This document shows, in pieces, positions 1 to 6,235 of a DNA stretch of 64,000 nt. The notes below the pieces were generated by a model, which was not told the origin of the DNA, ran no database searches, and saw nothing but the letters and a program-made list of their open reading frames with translations. The first letter of the stretch is position 1. Each line of letters begins with the position of its first letter. Source of the stretch: Nocardia sp. NBC_00565 (lineage in GTDB: Bacteria; Actinomycetota; Actinomycetes; Mycobacteriales; Mycobacteriaceae); the NCBI RefSeq assembly GCF_036345915.1, contig NZ_CP107785.1, positions 7,626,001 through 7,690,000 on the forward strand, given 5' to 3'. A program made the position numbers and the translations under genes.

Positions 1-76
1 GAGTTCTAGCGCATTCTCGGGAATCCACAGTTCGAGGACGGGCAACGCCGCCCCCGGTCTCATGACGGGAGGCATC

Positions 77-604
77 ATGCATACGAACGGCCCCATCGGC
101 ATCACGCCGTTCCAGGCCCGCGGATCGTTGCGGGGGTTCGTCATCTCCGGGCGCTGGCCCGATACCACCAAGGAATGGGCACAGGTTCTGGTGCTCGCCG
201 TGCGGGTGGCCTCGTTTCCTGGATTGCTGACGACCTCGACGGTATTCGGCGTGCGTGAGGAGCTACCGGACGATCCCGCGCCCGGCACTGTGGGCCTGGT
301 CCTCGCCGAGGGCCCGGTGCTCGGCGAGCAGGCACTCGCACCCGGCCGGTTTGCCGACCATGTGCCACCGGCCCTGCTGATGCTGCATCCGCCCTCGGAG
401 ACCCGGCCGTCACTGCCGGAATGCATCGGCGCGGCATCGGGGTGTGTGTTGCTGCCCGGGGTTCCGCATCTGGGTCTGGAGCACCGCGCGGCCTGGGCCG
501 AGGCCGAATCCGACGGCACCGTCACCTCTTTGGTCAGCCGAGTCGGATTGGATCCGATCAGTGATCCCGATACTGCGGTTCTGGCCATGCTGCTGGCCGC
601 GTAA
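77..604 (+). CDS. Protein of unknown function
   Basis: A 175-residue protein; I recognise no domain. The ATG at 77 is chosen because a GGGAGG ribosome binding site ends 4 bases before it, whereas the in-frame ATG at 62 would place that site inside the gene. There is no signal peptide and no convincing membrane helix. The body is rich in Leu, Pro and Gly and mildly acidic. Codon use (G/C third positions) fits a real gene. It stands alone, followed by the riboswitch-controlled transporter about 300 bases downstream. No function can be inferred. Bases 1-61 hold no recognisable gene. Confidence 0.75.
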   Translation: MHTNGPIGITPFQARGSLRGFVISGRWPDTTKEWAQVLVLAVRVASFPGLLTTSTVFGVREELPDDPAPGTVGLVLAEGPVLGEQALAPGRFADHVPPALLMLHPPSETRPSLPECIGAASGCVLLPGVPHLGLEHRAAWAEAESDGTVTSLVSRVGLDPISDPDTAVLAMLLAA

Positions 605-699
605 GGGCACCCTAAACCTATCGATAGGATCGCCAAACTTATTGTGCGCATTGCGATTTCGACAACAACGGGTTGGCGCCTGCCGGGCCGCCGGGGTAC

Positions 700-820
700 A
701 GTCGGTGACAGCGAAGGGGAGTAGCCCGCAATCGCGTTGTCGACATACTGGTCCGCCGCCCCACGAGGGCGCGGATCCGGCAGCGTGAACCGTAGATCCG
801 GTGGGCGAGACCTTCGGCCG
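700..820 (+). promoter_or_regulatory. yybP-ykoY (Mn2+) riboswitch aptamer
   Basis: The aptamer core is recognisable. An outer stem CGAAGG (712-717) pairs with CCTTCG (811-816). The conserved loop GGGGAGTAGC follows at 717-726, the second conserved element GTCGACATACTGG at about 749-761, and GGCGAGACCTTC closes the motif near 803-814. These match the family consensus (GGGGAGUAGC ... CAUACU ... GAGACCUU). Members sense Mn2+ and usually control Mn exporters or TerC/GDT1-type transporters, which fits the GDT1 gene starting 80 bases later. Confidence 0.88.
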
Positions 821-859
821 AGACAACCATTTCGTTGTCGGCCGGAGGCGTCACCCGAT

Positions 860-889
860 CTCCCGGCCGACAGGCCGGAGACCCGGGAG
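860..889 (+). promoter_or_regulatory. Switching hairpin that can hide the ribosome binding site
   Basis: CTCCCGG (860-866) can pair with CCGGGAG (883-889), and the second arm is the GGGAG ribosome binding site of the next gene (start 900). A competing hairpin, CCGGCC (863-868) with GGCCGG (873-878) around a GACA loop, uses part of the same left arm and would leave GGGAG free. Another stem lies just upstream: CGGCC(GA)GACAAC at about 815-828 with GTTGTCGGCCG at 835-845. Mutually exclusive pairing suggests translational control by the aptamer. No poly-U terminator is present. Confidence 0.65.
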
Positions 890-899
890 TGCACACCAT

Positions 900-1616
900 A
901 TGATCGCCACGATATTGCTGAGCGTCGGAATCGTCTTTCTCGCCGAATTGGGTGATAAATCCCAGCTGATGGCGTTGACGTTCGCGCTGCGCTACCGCTG
1001 GTGGGTGGTGCTCGGCGGCATCGCGACCGCCAGCGCCGCAGTACATCTGGTCTCGGTCGGCGTCGGATATTTCCTCGGGGCCGCGCTGCCCACCAGGGCC
1101 ATCGCACTGGTCGCCGCGATCACCTTCCTGGCCGTCGGTCTGTGGACACTGCGTGAGCATTTCGGCGACGACGAAGCGGCCGAACCGAAGCCGCCGCGCT
1201 CGACCACCGCACCGTTCCTCGTGGTGCTGTCGGCATTCCTGCTCGCCGAACTCGGCGACCGGACCATGTTCGCCACCGCCGCGCTGGCCACCGACAACAG
1301 CTGGGTCGGCGTCTGGATCGGCTCCACCGTCGGCATGGTCGCCGCCGACGCCCTCGCGATCGCCGTCGGCATCCTGGTCGGCAAGCATCTGCCCGAACAT
1401 GTGATCGGCATCTGCTCCGGCCTGCTGTTCCTCTACTTCGGCACGGCCAGCCTGCTCGCCGCCGCCATCCCCGGCATCAGCGTGCTCACCGGCGGCGCGC
1501 TGGCCATCCTCGCACCGGCCGCCGCGGGCATTGCCCTGCTGATCCGGTCTCGGCTCGTGCGCAGCAATCCAGCGCGCATCGACGACCATCCGCCGGTCGA
1601 GCCGGTCGACCGATAG
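900..1616 (+). CDS. GDT1/UPF0016 (TMEM165) family cation transporter
   Basis: A 238-residue polytopic membrane protein. It has the two hallmark E-x-G-D-[KR]-[ST] motifs of the family: ELGDKS near residue 16 in the first helix and ELGDRT near residue 120, at the start of the second half. Each half has about three helices, the usual inverted repeat. Family members move Mn2+ and/or Ca2+ across membranes. The start is the ATG at 900, 10 bases after GGGAG; earlier in-frame codons would run through the riboswitch. Upstream control by a Mn2+ riboswitch suggests Mn2+ efflux. The C-terminal 20 residues are a polar tail. Confidence 0.9.
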   Translation: MIATILLSVGIVFLAELGDKSQLMALTFALRYRWWVVLGGIATASAAVHLVSVGVGYFLGAALPTRAIALVAAITFLAVGLWTLREHFGDDEAAEPKPPRSTTAPFLVVLSAFLLAELGDRTMFATAALATDNSWVGVWIGSTVGMVAADALAIAVGILVGKHLPEHVIGICSGLLFLYFGTASLLAAAIPGISVLTGGALAILAPAAAGIALLIRSRLVRSNPARIDDHPPVEPVDR

Positions 1617-1685
1617 TCGCCCCCGCAGCCTCGCATCGCGCACCGCGCTCCTCGCCAGCATCACTGCCCACGACGCGAATTCCCC

Positions 1686-1953
1686 AGCCTCGCATCGCTC
1701 AGCGACACGCTTCCCACGACGCCACTACTGAGCGCTCACCACGGACTGCCGCAGGCTCGCATCGCTCAACGGCACGTCTCCCGCGACGCCACTACTGAAC
1801 GCTCACCACGGACTGCCGCAGGCTCGCATCGCTCAACGGCACGCTTCCCACGACGCCACTACTGAACGCTCACCACGGACTGCCGCAGGCTCGCATCGCT
1901 CAACGGCACGTCTCCCGCGACGCCACGGCTCAGGCGCGCACTTCGGACTGCCG
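1686..1953. repeat. 67-bp tandem repeat array, four units
   Basis: Four head-to-tail copies start at about 1686, 1753, 1820 and 1887, exactly 67 bp apart, sharing blocks such as GCTCGCATCGCTCAACGGCA and GACGCCACTACTGAACGCTC. A fifth, degenerate start lies near 1627. Inner units are almost identical, with alternating CGTCTCCCGCG and CGCTTCCCACG variants. The last unit runs into the 3' end of the TetR gene (stop at 1930) and resembles its final codons. The array fills the gap between two convergent genes; no reading frame in it looks coding. Confidence 0.9.
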
Positions 1954-2610
1954 TGACACCGCATCGCCGTACAGATCGCCGCTGCGGCGCACCAGATCCA
2001 GCAGCGGTTCGCGTAGTGCCCGCAGCCCGGCCAGGTCGTCGACGGCGATGTGTGCGGTGACCATCGCACTGACCGCCGCGGCCAGGGTTTGGCAGGCGAA
2101 GCGCTGCTGTTCGGTGCGGGCGTCGAGGATGTCGGCGATCAGCGCCACGAATGATTCCTGCATCTGCGCGCGCCGGGCCACCGCCTTCGAACCCACCGCG
2201 TAGACCTCGACGAGATAGAGGCGGGCGTACGCGGGTTCGGCGATCAGCCCCTCGAAATAGGCCTCGAGTATCCGGCCCATCCGATCCGGATCGGATGAAT
2301 CGTTGTCCCACGCATCGGATTCCGGCCCGTCGACCGCGTTCGCGATATTGGCGATCAGCAGTTCGACGGCCCGCTGGTAGGCGGCCTCGAAACAGTCCTC
2401 CTTGGAACGGAATTGCTCGTAGAAGGTTTCCCGCGATACCCCGGCCCGTTTCAGGATGGCCGCGACCGAGGTCCCGACATATCCGTTCTCGGCCATCGCA
2501 TCGGCCATCGCGCTCAGGATCCGCTCGCGCTGCGAGGCGATCACCTCCGCCCTCGGTAGGCCGTGCCGGCCCCTGGGGAGTTGGCGTGCGCTGCTGGCGG
2601 ATTCGGTCAT
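1930..2610 (-). CDS. TetR-family transcriptional regulator
   Basis: A 226-residue regulator. An N-terminal helix-turn-helix spans about residues 30-75, with the typical GVSRETFYEQFRSKEDCF recognition segment; the rest is a helical ligand/dimer domain. The ATG at 2610 is preferred because CCGGAG lies 8 bases upstream; an ATG at 2634 is possible but lacks a site. It lies 44 bases downstream of an SDR gene on the same strand, likely in one operon, and may autoregulate through the palindrome at 3555. Its 3' end merges into the tandem repeat array. Confidence 0.88.
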   Translation of the reverse strand: MTESASSARQLPRGRHGLPRAEVIASQRERILSAMADAMAENGYVGTSVAAILKRAGVSRETFYEQFRSKEDCFEAAYQRAVELLIANIANAVDGPESDAWDNDSSDPDRMGRILEAYFEGLIAEPAYARLYLVEVYAVGSKAVARRAQMQESFVALIADILDARTEQQRFACQTLAAAVSAMVTAHIAVDDLAGLRALREPLLDLVRRSGDLYGDAVSRQSEVRA

Positions 2611-2654
2611 ACGGTGGCTCCGGTAGTCGGTCATACGGTCGGGACGGCGCCTGC

Positions 2655-3533
2655 CTAGGCCGGCCGCTCCATTTTGCGGGGTCGGGCCGGTTGATCCGTA
2701 GTGAAGGGGGCCTCTTCGGTGCGTGCGATATCCAGAGCCCGCGCCACCCCGCGGCGCAGCGCGATATCGATGACCCGCTGGGCGATCGGCCGGAACGGGA
2801 GCGCCACCGCCACCCACCACGGCGAAACCACCTGACGTTTGCGGCGGGCGATGGCGCGCTCGACCGCATCGATCGCGGGTCCGAGTGGCGCCACTCCCGA
2901 CACCGTCGAGCGACCGAGGATGGCCCGCGCGGCGGCGGTGCCGAAGCCGCGTGAGGTCATATCGGTGTCGAGTTCGGCGAAATACGCGACCCCGACCTTC
3001 GCGCCGGTATGCCGGACCTCATGGCGCAATGTATTGCCCAGCGCCTCCACGCCGGCCTTCGACGCGCTGTACGCGCCGACCAGCGGGAGGTGCACCGCGG
3101 CTGCCAGCGACGAGACGACCAGCGCGTAGCCGTTCGGATGGCAGATATGCGGCCCCGCGGCGCGCAGTGTGTAGTAGACGCCGAGCACGTTGACCGCGAG
3201 CGTCTCCTCCATCACCGCCGGATCCCCGCCGAGCAGCGCCAACTGCTTGGCCACCCCGGCGTTGGCGACCACCACATCCAGTCCGCCCAACTCGCTGACC
3301 AGCGTGGTCACCACCCGCTCCACCTGCGTGTGATCGGCGACGTCGCAGTAGCGCCATGGCGCATCCCCACATTCGCGCGCCACCTCCGCGAGCAGATCCG
3401 CCTCCAACCCGAGCAGGGCGACCCGCGCCCCTTTCGCGTGCAACTGCCGCGCCAACGCGGCGCCGATACCCCGTGCCGCGCCGGTGATGAGAATCCGGCG
3501 CCCGGCCACGGGCGCGGCGGAAAACAATGTCAT
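2655..3533 (-). CDS. Short-chain dehydrogenase/reductase (SDR)
   Basis: A 292-residue SDR. The nucleotide motif TGAARGIG is near residue 16, NAG near 92, and the catalytic S with Y-x-x-x-K (YSASK) near 150-154. A C-terminal extension with a hydrophobic stretch (WWVAVALPF) and a basic tail suggests membrane contact, as in many mycobacterial SDRs of lipid metabolism. The ATG at 3533 places the Rossmann fold near the N-terminus; an upstream start would add 13 hydrophobic residues. It is followed by a TetR gene in the same operon. Substrate unknown. Confidence 0.88.
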   Translation of the reverse strand: MTLFSAAPVAGRRILITGAARGIGAALARQLHAKGARVALLGLEADLLAEVARECGDAPWRYCDVADHTQVERVVTTLVSELGGLDVVVANAGVAKQLALLGGDPAVMEETLAVNVLGVYYTLRAAGPHICHPNGYALVVSSLAAAVHLPLVGAYSASKAGVEALGNTLRHEVRHTGAKVGVAYFAELDTDMTSRGFGTAAARAILGRSTVSGVAPLGPAIDAVERAIARRKRQVVSPWWVAVALPFRPIAQRVIDIALRRGVARALDIARTEEAPFTTDQPARPRKMERPA

Positions 3534-3554
3534 ACCAGCGACGATACCAGCTGT

Positions 3555-3568
3555 GAACAAATATGTTC
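3555..3568. promoter_or_regulatory. Candidate TetR operator
   Basis: GAACA-AATA-TGTTC is a 14-bp inverted repeat with perfect 5-bp arms, 22 bases upstream of the SDR/TetR operon start. Position and shape fit a TetR-type operator, possibly for the regulator encoded in the same operon. This is inference from sequence only. Confidence 0.5.
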
Positions 3569-3710
3569 GCAAATAATTTTCGGCTTATCGAACAGTGCCG
3601 CGCGAGGCCGATGCGGCCTCAGCGGTAGCCGTGATCGGCCTCGCACCCGAGACCCGTTAGGGTGCAAATTGACGAAGGGCCAACTGGCTGTCACGAACGA
3701 GAGGACCATC

Positions 3711-4478
3711 GTGGAGATTTCGGGTTCCGCCGCCATCATCACCGGAGGCGCATCCGGCCTCGGCGCCGCCACTGCCAAGCGTTTCGCCGATCTGGGAGCA
3801 ACCGTCTTCGGACTCGACGTACCCCAATCCATCGAGCGCGCGGGCGATAACGTACCCGCGGGCGTCACCCTGATCCCCGCCGATGTCACCAGCAATGACG
3901 AGGTCGCCGCCGCGGTCGCGAAGGTCGTCGAATCCGGTGCGCCGCTGCGCATCGTGGTGAACTGCGCCGGTGTCGGCTGGGCCGGACGCATCCTGTCCAA
4001 GAACGGCCCGCACGATCTGGAGCTGTTCCGCACCGTCATCACCGTGAACCTGCTCGGCACCTTCAACGTCATGCGCCTGGCCGCGGACGCGATCGCCAAG
4101 ACCGACGCCGTCGACGAATACGGCCAGCGCGGCGTCGTCATCAACACCGCCTCGGTCGCCGCGTTCGAGGGCCAGATCGGCCAGATCGCCTACTCGGCCT
4201 CCAAGGGCGGCGTGCACGGCATGACCGTCCCCGCGGCGCGCGACCTGGCACAGTTCGGCATCCGCGTGAACACCATCGCCCCCGGCATCATCGACACCCC
4301 GATGCTCGCCGGTGTCACCGAGGAGTACCGCAAGGGCCTCGAGGCGGGCGTGCCGTTCCCGTCGCGCCTGGGCCGCCCCGACGAGTACGCGCAGCTGTCG
4401 CAGTACATCGTCGAGCACGACTACCTCAACGGCGAGACCATCCGCATGGACGGCGCGCTGCGCATGGCCCCGCGTTAA
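3711..4478 (+). CDS. 3-hydroxyacyl-CoA dehydrogenase-like SDR (type II/HSD17B10 class)
   Basis: A 255-residue classical SDR: TGGASGLG nucleotide site near residue 11, NCAG near 85, NTASVAAFEGQ active-site serine region, and Y-S-A-S-K near 162. The SNDE-type mid region and the ending LNGETIRMDGALRM match the 3-hydroxyacyl-CoA dehydrogenase type 2 group, which oxidises 3-hydroxyacyl-CoAs in beta-oxidation. The start is the GTG at 3711, 4-5 bases after GAGAGGA. It is divergent from the SDR/TetR operon and followed by a strong terminator. The precise substrate is inferred. Confidence 0.85.
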   Translation: MEISGSAAIITGGASGLGAATAKRFADLGATVFGLDVPQSIERAGDNVPAGVTLIPADVTSNDEVAAAVAKVVESGAPLRIVVNCAGVGWAGRILSKNGPHDLELFRTVITVNLLGTFNVMRLAADAIAKTDAVDEYGQRGVVINTASVAAFEGQIGQIAYSASKGGVHGMTVPAARDLAQFGIRVNTIAPGIIDTPMLAGVTEEYRKGLEAGVPFPSRLGRPDEYAQLSQYIVEHDYLNGETIRMDGALRMAPR

Positions 4479-4501
4479 TCGCCTGCACCGCAACGCAACC
4501 G

Positions 4502-4533
4502 CGCCCCGTCATCGGCTGGATGACGGGGCGTTT
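4502..4533 (+). terminator. Intrinsic terminator
   Basis: A perfect 12-bp stem, CGCCCCGTCATC (4502-4513) with GATGACGGGGCG (4519-4530), has a 5-base loop and is followed by TTT. It lies 23 bases past the SDR stop and also separates the convergent methyltransferase gene. Confidence 0.85.
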
Positions 4534-4551
4534 CCATGGCTGAGCAGCCGG

Positions 4552-5370
4552 TCATGGCACCGGTTTGTGGCCGATGCCGAGGAAGGCCGTGGTGGACAGC
4601 GGCTGGTTCGGGCGGTAGTTGGCCGCGAGATATGCGCGCATCAGGGCGGCGCGCTCGGCCCACACCGGCTCACCGACGGCGCGCCGCATCAGCAACAGCG
4701 GGGCGCTGCTGCGCACCATGGTGTCCCACATCTCGTCGGAGTCGGCGAAAGTCAGTGCGGTGGTGTGGCGTTGGATGGTGACCCCCGCGAAGCCGGCCGT
4801 GCGCATCTCGGCCGCGAAGACCGCCGGGTTCTCCAGATTGAGGAAGTTGGGCTGGGGCTCCTGGATGCTCGGATCGGCGGCGGCGAAGGCCCCGAACATC
4901 ATTCGCATGAGCGACGACTCGGCCACCGGGGCCCAACTCGACACCACGGCGGTGGCGCCGGGACGCAGCACCCGGAACAGCTCGGCGAAGCCCTTGGTCC
5001 GGTCGGGGAAGAACATCAAACCGAACATCGAGAAGCCCGCGTCGAATCGGTCGTCGTCGAAGGGCAGCGCCTGACCATCCCCCACGGACGTTTCGATATT
5101 GGTCAGTCCCGCGGCCCGCGCGTCCTCGGCGAGTCGCTGCAGCATCGGCTCCGAGAAGTCGATGGCGTGCACCTGCGCGACCTGTTCGGCGGCGGGCAGG
5201 CTGAGCGTGCCCGGCCCGGCCGCGATATCCACCACCTGTGAACCCGCCGACAGGCCCGCGAGCTCGAGTGCGCGAGCGGAGAACGGCGACATGATCGCGG
5301 ATCCGAATTCGGCGTACCCGTCGGCGACGAGATCCCAGGGTTCGACGACGGCAAGCGGGTTTCCAGACAT
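4552..5370 (-). CDS. Class I SAM-dependent methyltransferase
   Basis: A 272-residue methyltransferase of the UbiE/Methyltransf_11 type. The SAM-binding motif VVDIAAGPGT is near residue 48, the acidic post-I residue in HAIDFSE follows, and VGDGQALPF with DAGFSMFGLMFF forms motif II. The start ATG at 5370 follows AAAGGA by about 10 bases. Substrate cannot be read from sequence; the closest-looking relatives act on small molecules or quinone/lipid precursors. The gene is convergent with the SDR and stands alone. Confidence 0.85.
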   Translation of the reverse strand: MSGNPLAVVEPWDLVADGYAEFGSAIMSPFSARALELAGLSAGSQVVDIAAGPGTLSLPAAEQVAQVHAIDFSEPMLQRLAEDARAAGLTNIETSVGDGQALPFDDDRFDAGFSMFGLMFFPDRTKGFAELFRVLRPGATAVVSSWAPVAESSLMRMMFGAFAAADPSIQEPQPNFLNLENPAVFAAEMRTAGFAGVTIQRHTTALTFADSDEMWDTMVRSSAPLLLMRRAVGEPVWAERAALMRAYLAANYRPNQPLSTTAFLGIGHKPVP

Positions 5371-5461
5371 CTGCTGACGATCCTTTCGACCGTCCAAGGC
5401 TAGCCGCGCCATACCCCGGGAACCTACAAACTCACGCCAATCGAGCTGGGCGCGAACAAGA

Positions 5462-5980
5462 TCAGATCTTGCGTTCGAAGGTGATCAGGTGATGGCCCGG
5501 GCCGTTGTAGTCGCGCACCGGTCCGGAGACCGTGAAGCCGAGGTGTCGATGGAAACCGATCGACGTGTCATTCCCGGATGAGGTGATCGCCTTGACGATG
5601 TGCCGATCGTTCGCCCGGGCGATCGCGAAGAACCGCTCGTAGAGTTCGCGGGCGAGGCCGCTCTTGCGGGACTGCGGATCGATGCCGACGAAATGGATGT
5701 AGGCCTCATCGGATTCGGACGGCGACAGGAAACCGATCAGGAACCCGGCCAACCACTCGGTCGGTTCCCGGGGACTGATCTTTTCGAGCGACCTGCGAGC
5801 CGTCGCCAGCGATACGGCAGGAACCTCGGCGACCAGGCTAGTTCGGTAGAAATGATCGAGAAACAACCTCGGCAAGTGCGGTAACACCGAGCGCCCCCAC
5901 CAGTCATCGATGACGATGGCGATGGCGTCGTAGTCATCGGCACGTGCGGTCCGGATCACCGGCCCGTTCACATTCGGCAC
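5462..5980 (-). CDS. GNAT-family N-acetyltransferase
   Basis: A 172-residue GNAT protein. The conserved strand and acetyl-CoA pyrophosphate loop are visible as YIHFVGIDPQSRKSGLA around residues 94-110 (R/Q-x-x-G-x-A pattern), followed by FHRHLGFTVSGPV near the C-terminus. The start is a GTG at 5980. Substrate unknown. It is the last in a run of minus-strand genes downstream of htpG. Confidence 0.82.
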   Translation of the reverse strand: MPNVNGPVIRTARADDYDAIAIVIDDWWGRSVLPHLPRLFLDHFYRTSLVAEVPAVSLATARRSLEKISPREPTEWLAGFLIGFLSPSESDEAYIHFVGIDPQSRKSGLARELYERFFAIARANDRHIVKAITSSGNDTSIGFHRHLGFTVSGPVRDYNGPGHHLITFERKI

Positions 5981-6025
5981 AACTTCATTGTCCGCATCTG
6001 ACGGCGTTGCGGGGTGTTGGCCTGG

Positions 6026-6193
6026 TCACGCTCCCGCCGCCTCGACGATCGCCTTGGTAATGAAATGCCCGAGCGCGGTGACGACGAAGACGACGGTGCT
6101 GAGGATCGGCGCCCAGGACCAGGTCAGCGCGAGCATCATGCGTTCGAAGGTGTCACGCGGCTAGACCACCGGCTCCCAGCTGTTGAGGCGCAT
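6026..6193 (-). pseudogene. Small membrane protein gene interrupted by an in-frame TAG
   Basis: From the ATG at 6193 the frame reads MRLNSWEPVV, a TAG (6161-6163), then PRDTFERMM and one hydrophobic helix (WAPILSTVVFVVTALGHF), ending AIVEAAGA. A textbook GGAGG lies 7 bases before the ATG at 6193, while the internal ATGs at 6139/6136 have no ribosome binding site. The simplest reading is a 55-codon single-helix protein gene with one nonsense change (for example TGG to TAG). A 37-residue protein from 6139 is the alternative; a sequencing error is also possible. Confidence 0.45.
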
Positions 6194-6197
6194 GCCA

Positions 6198-6226
6198 CCG
6201 CCTCCACCCTGGTCGGGTGGAGGCGG
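6198..6226 (-). terminator. GC-rich hairpin downstream of htpG
   Basis: A perfect 12-bp stem, CCGCCTCCACCC (6198-6209) with GGGTGGAGGCGG (6215-6226), with a 5-base loop, lies 10 bases past the htpG stop. It lacks a U tract, so it may act as a weak terminator or an mRNA 3' end. In the transcript one arm carries the GGAGG of the small gene at 6193 and would hide it. Confidence 0.55.
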
Positions 6227-6235
6227 CAGGCTGGC

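Noticed and set aside
1686..1953. A CRISPR array
   Set aside because: The 67-bp units abut each other and vary little throughout; there are no unique spacers and no cas genes.
3009..3710. A long N-terminal extension of the SDR at 3711
   Set aside because: It is antisense to the SDR on the other strand; the Rossmann motif starts just after the GTG at 3711, which has a good ribosome site.
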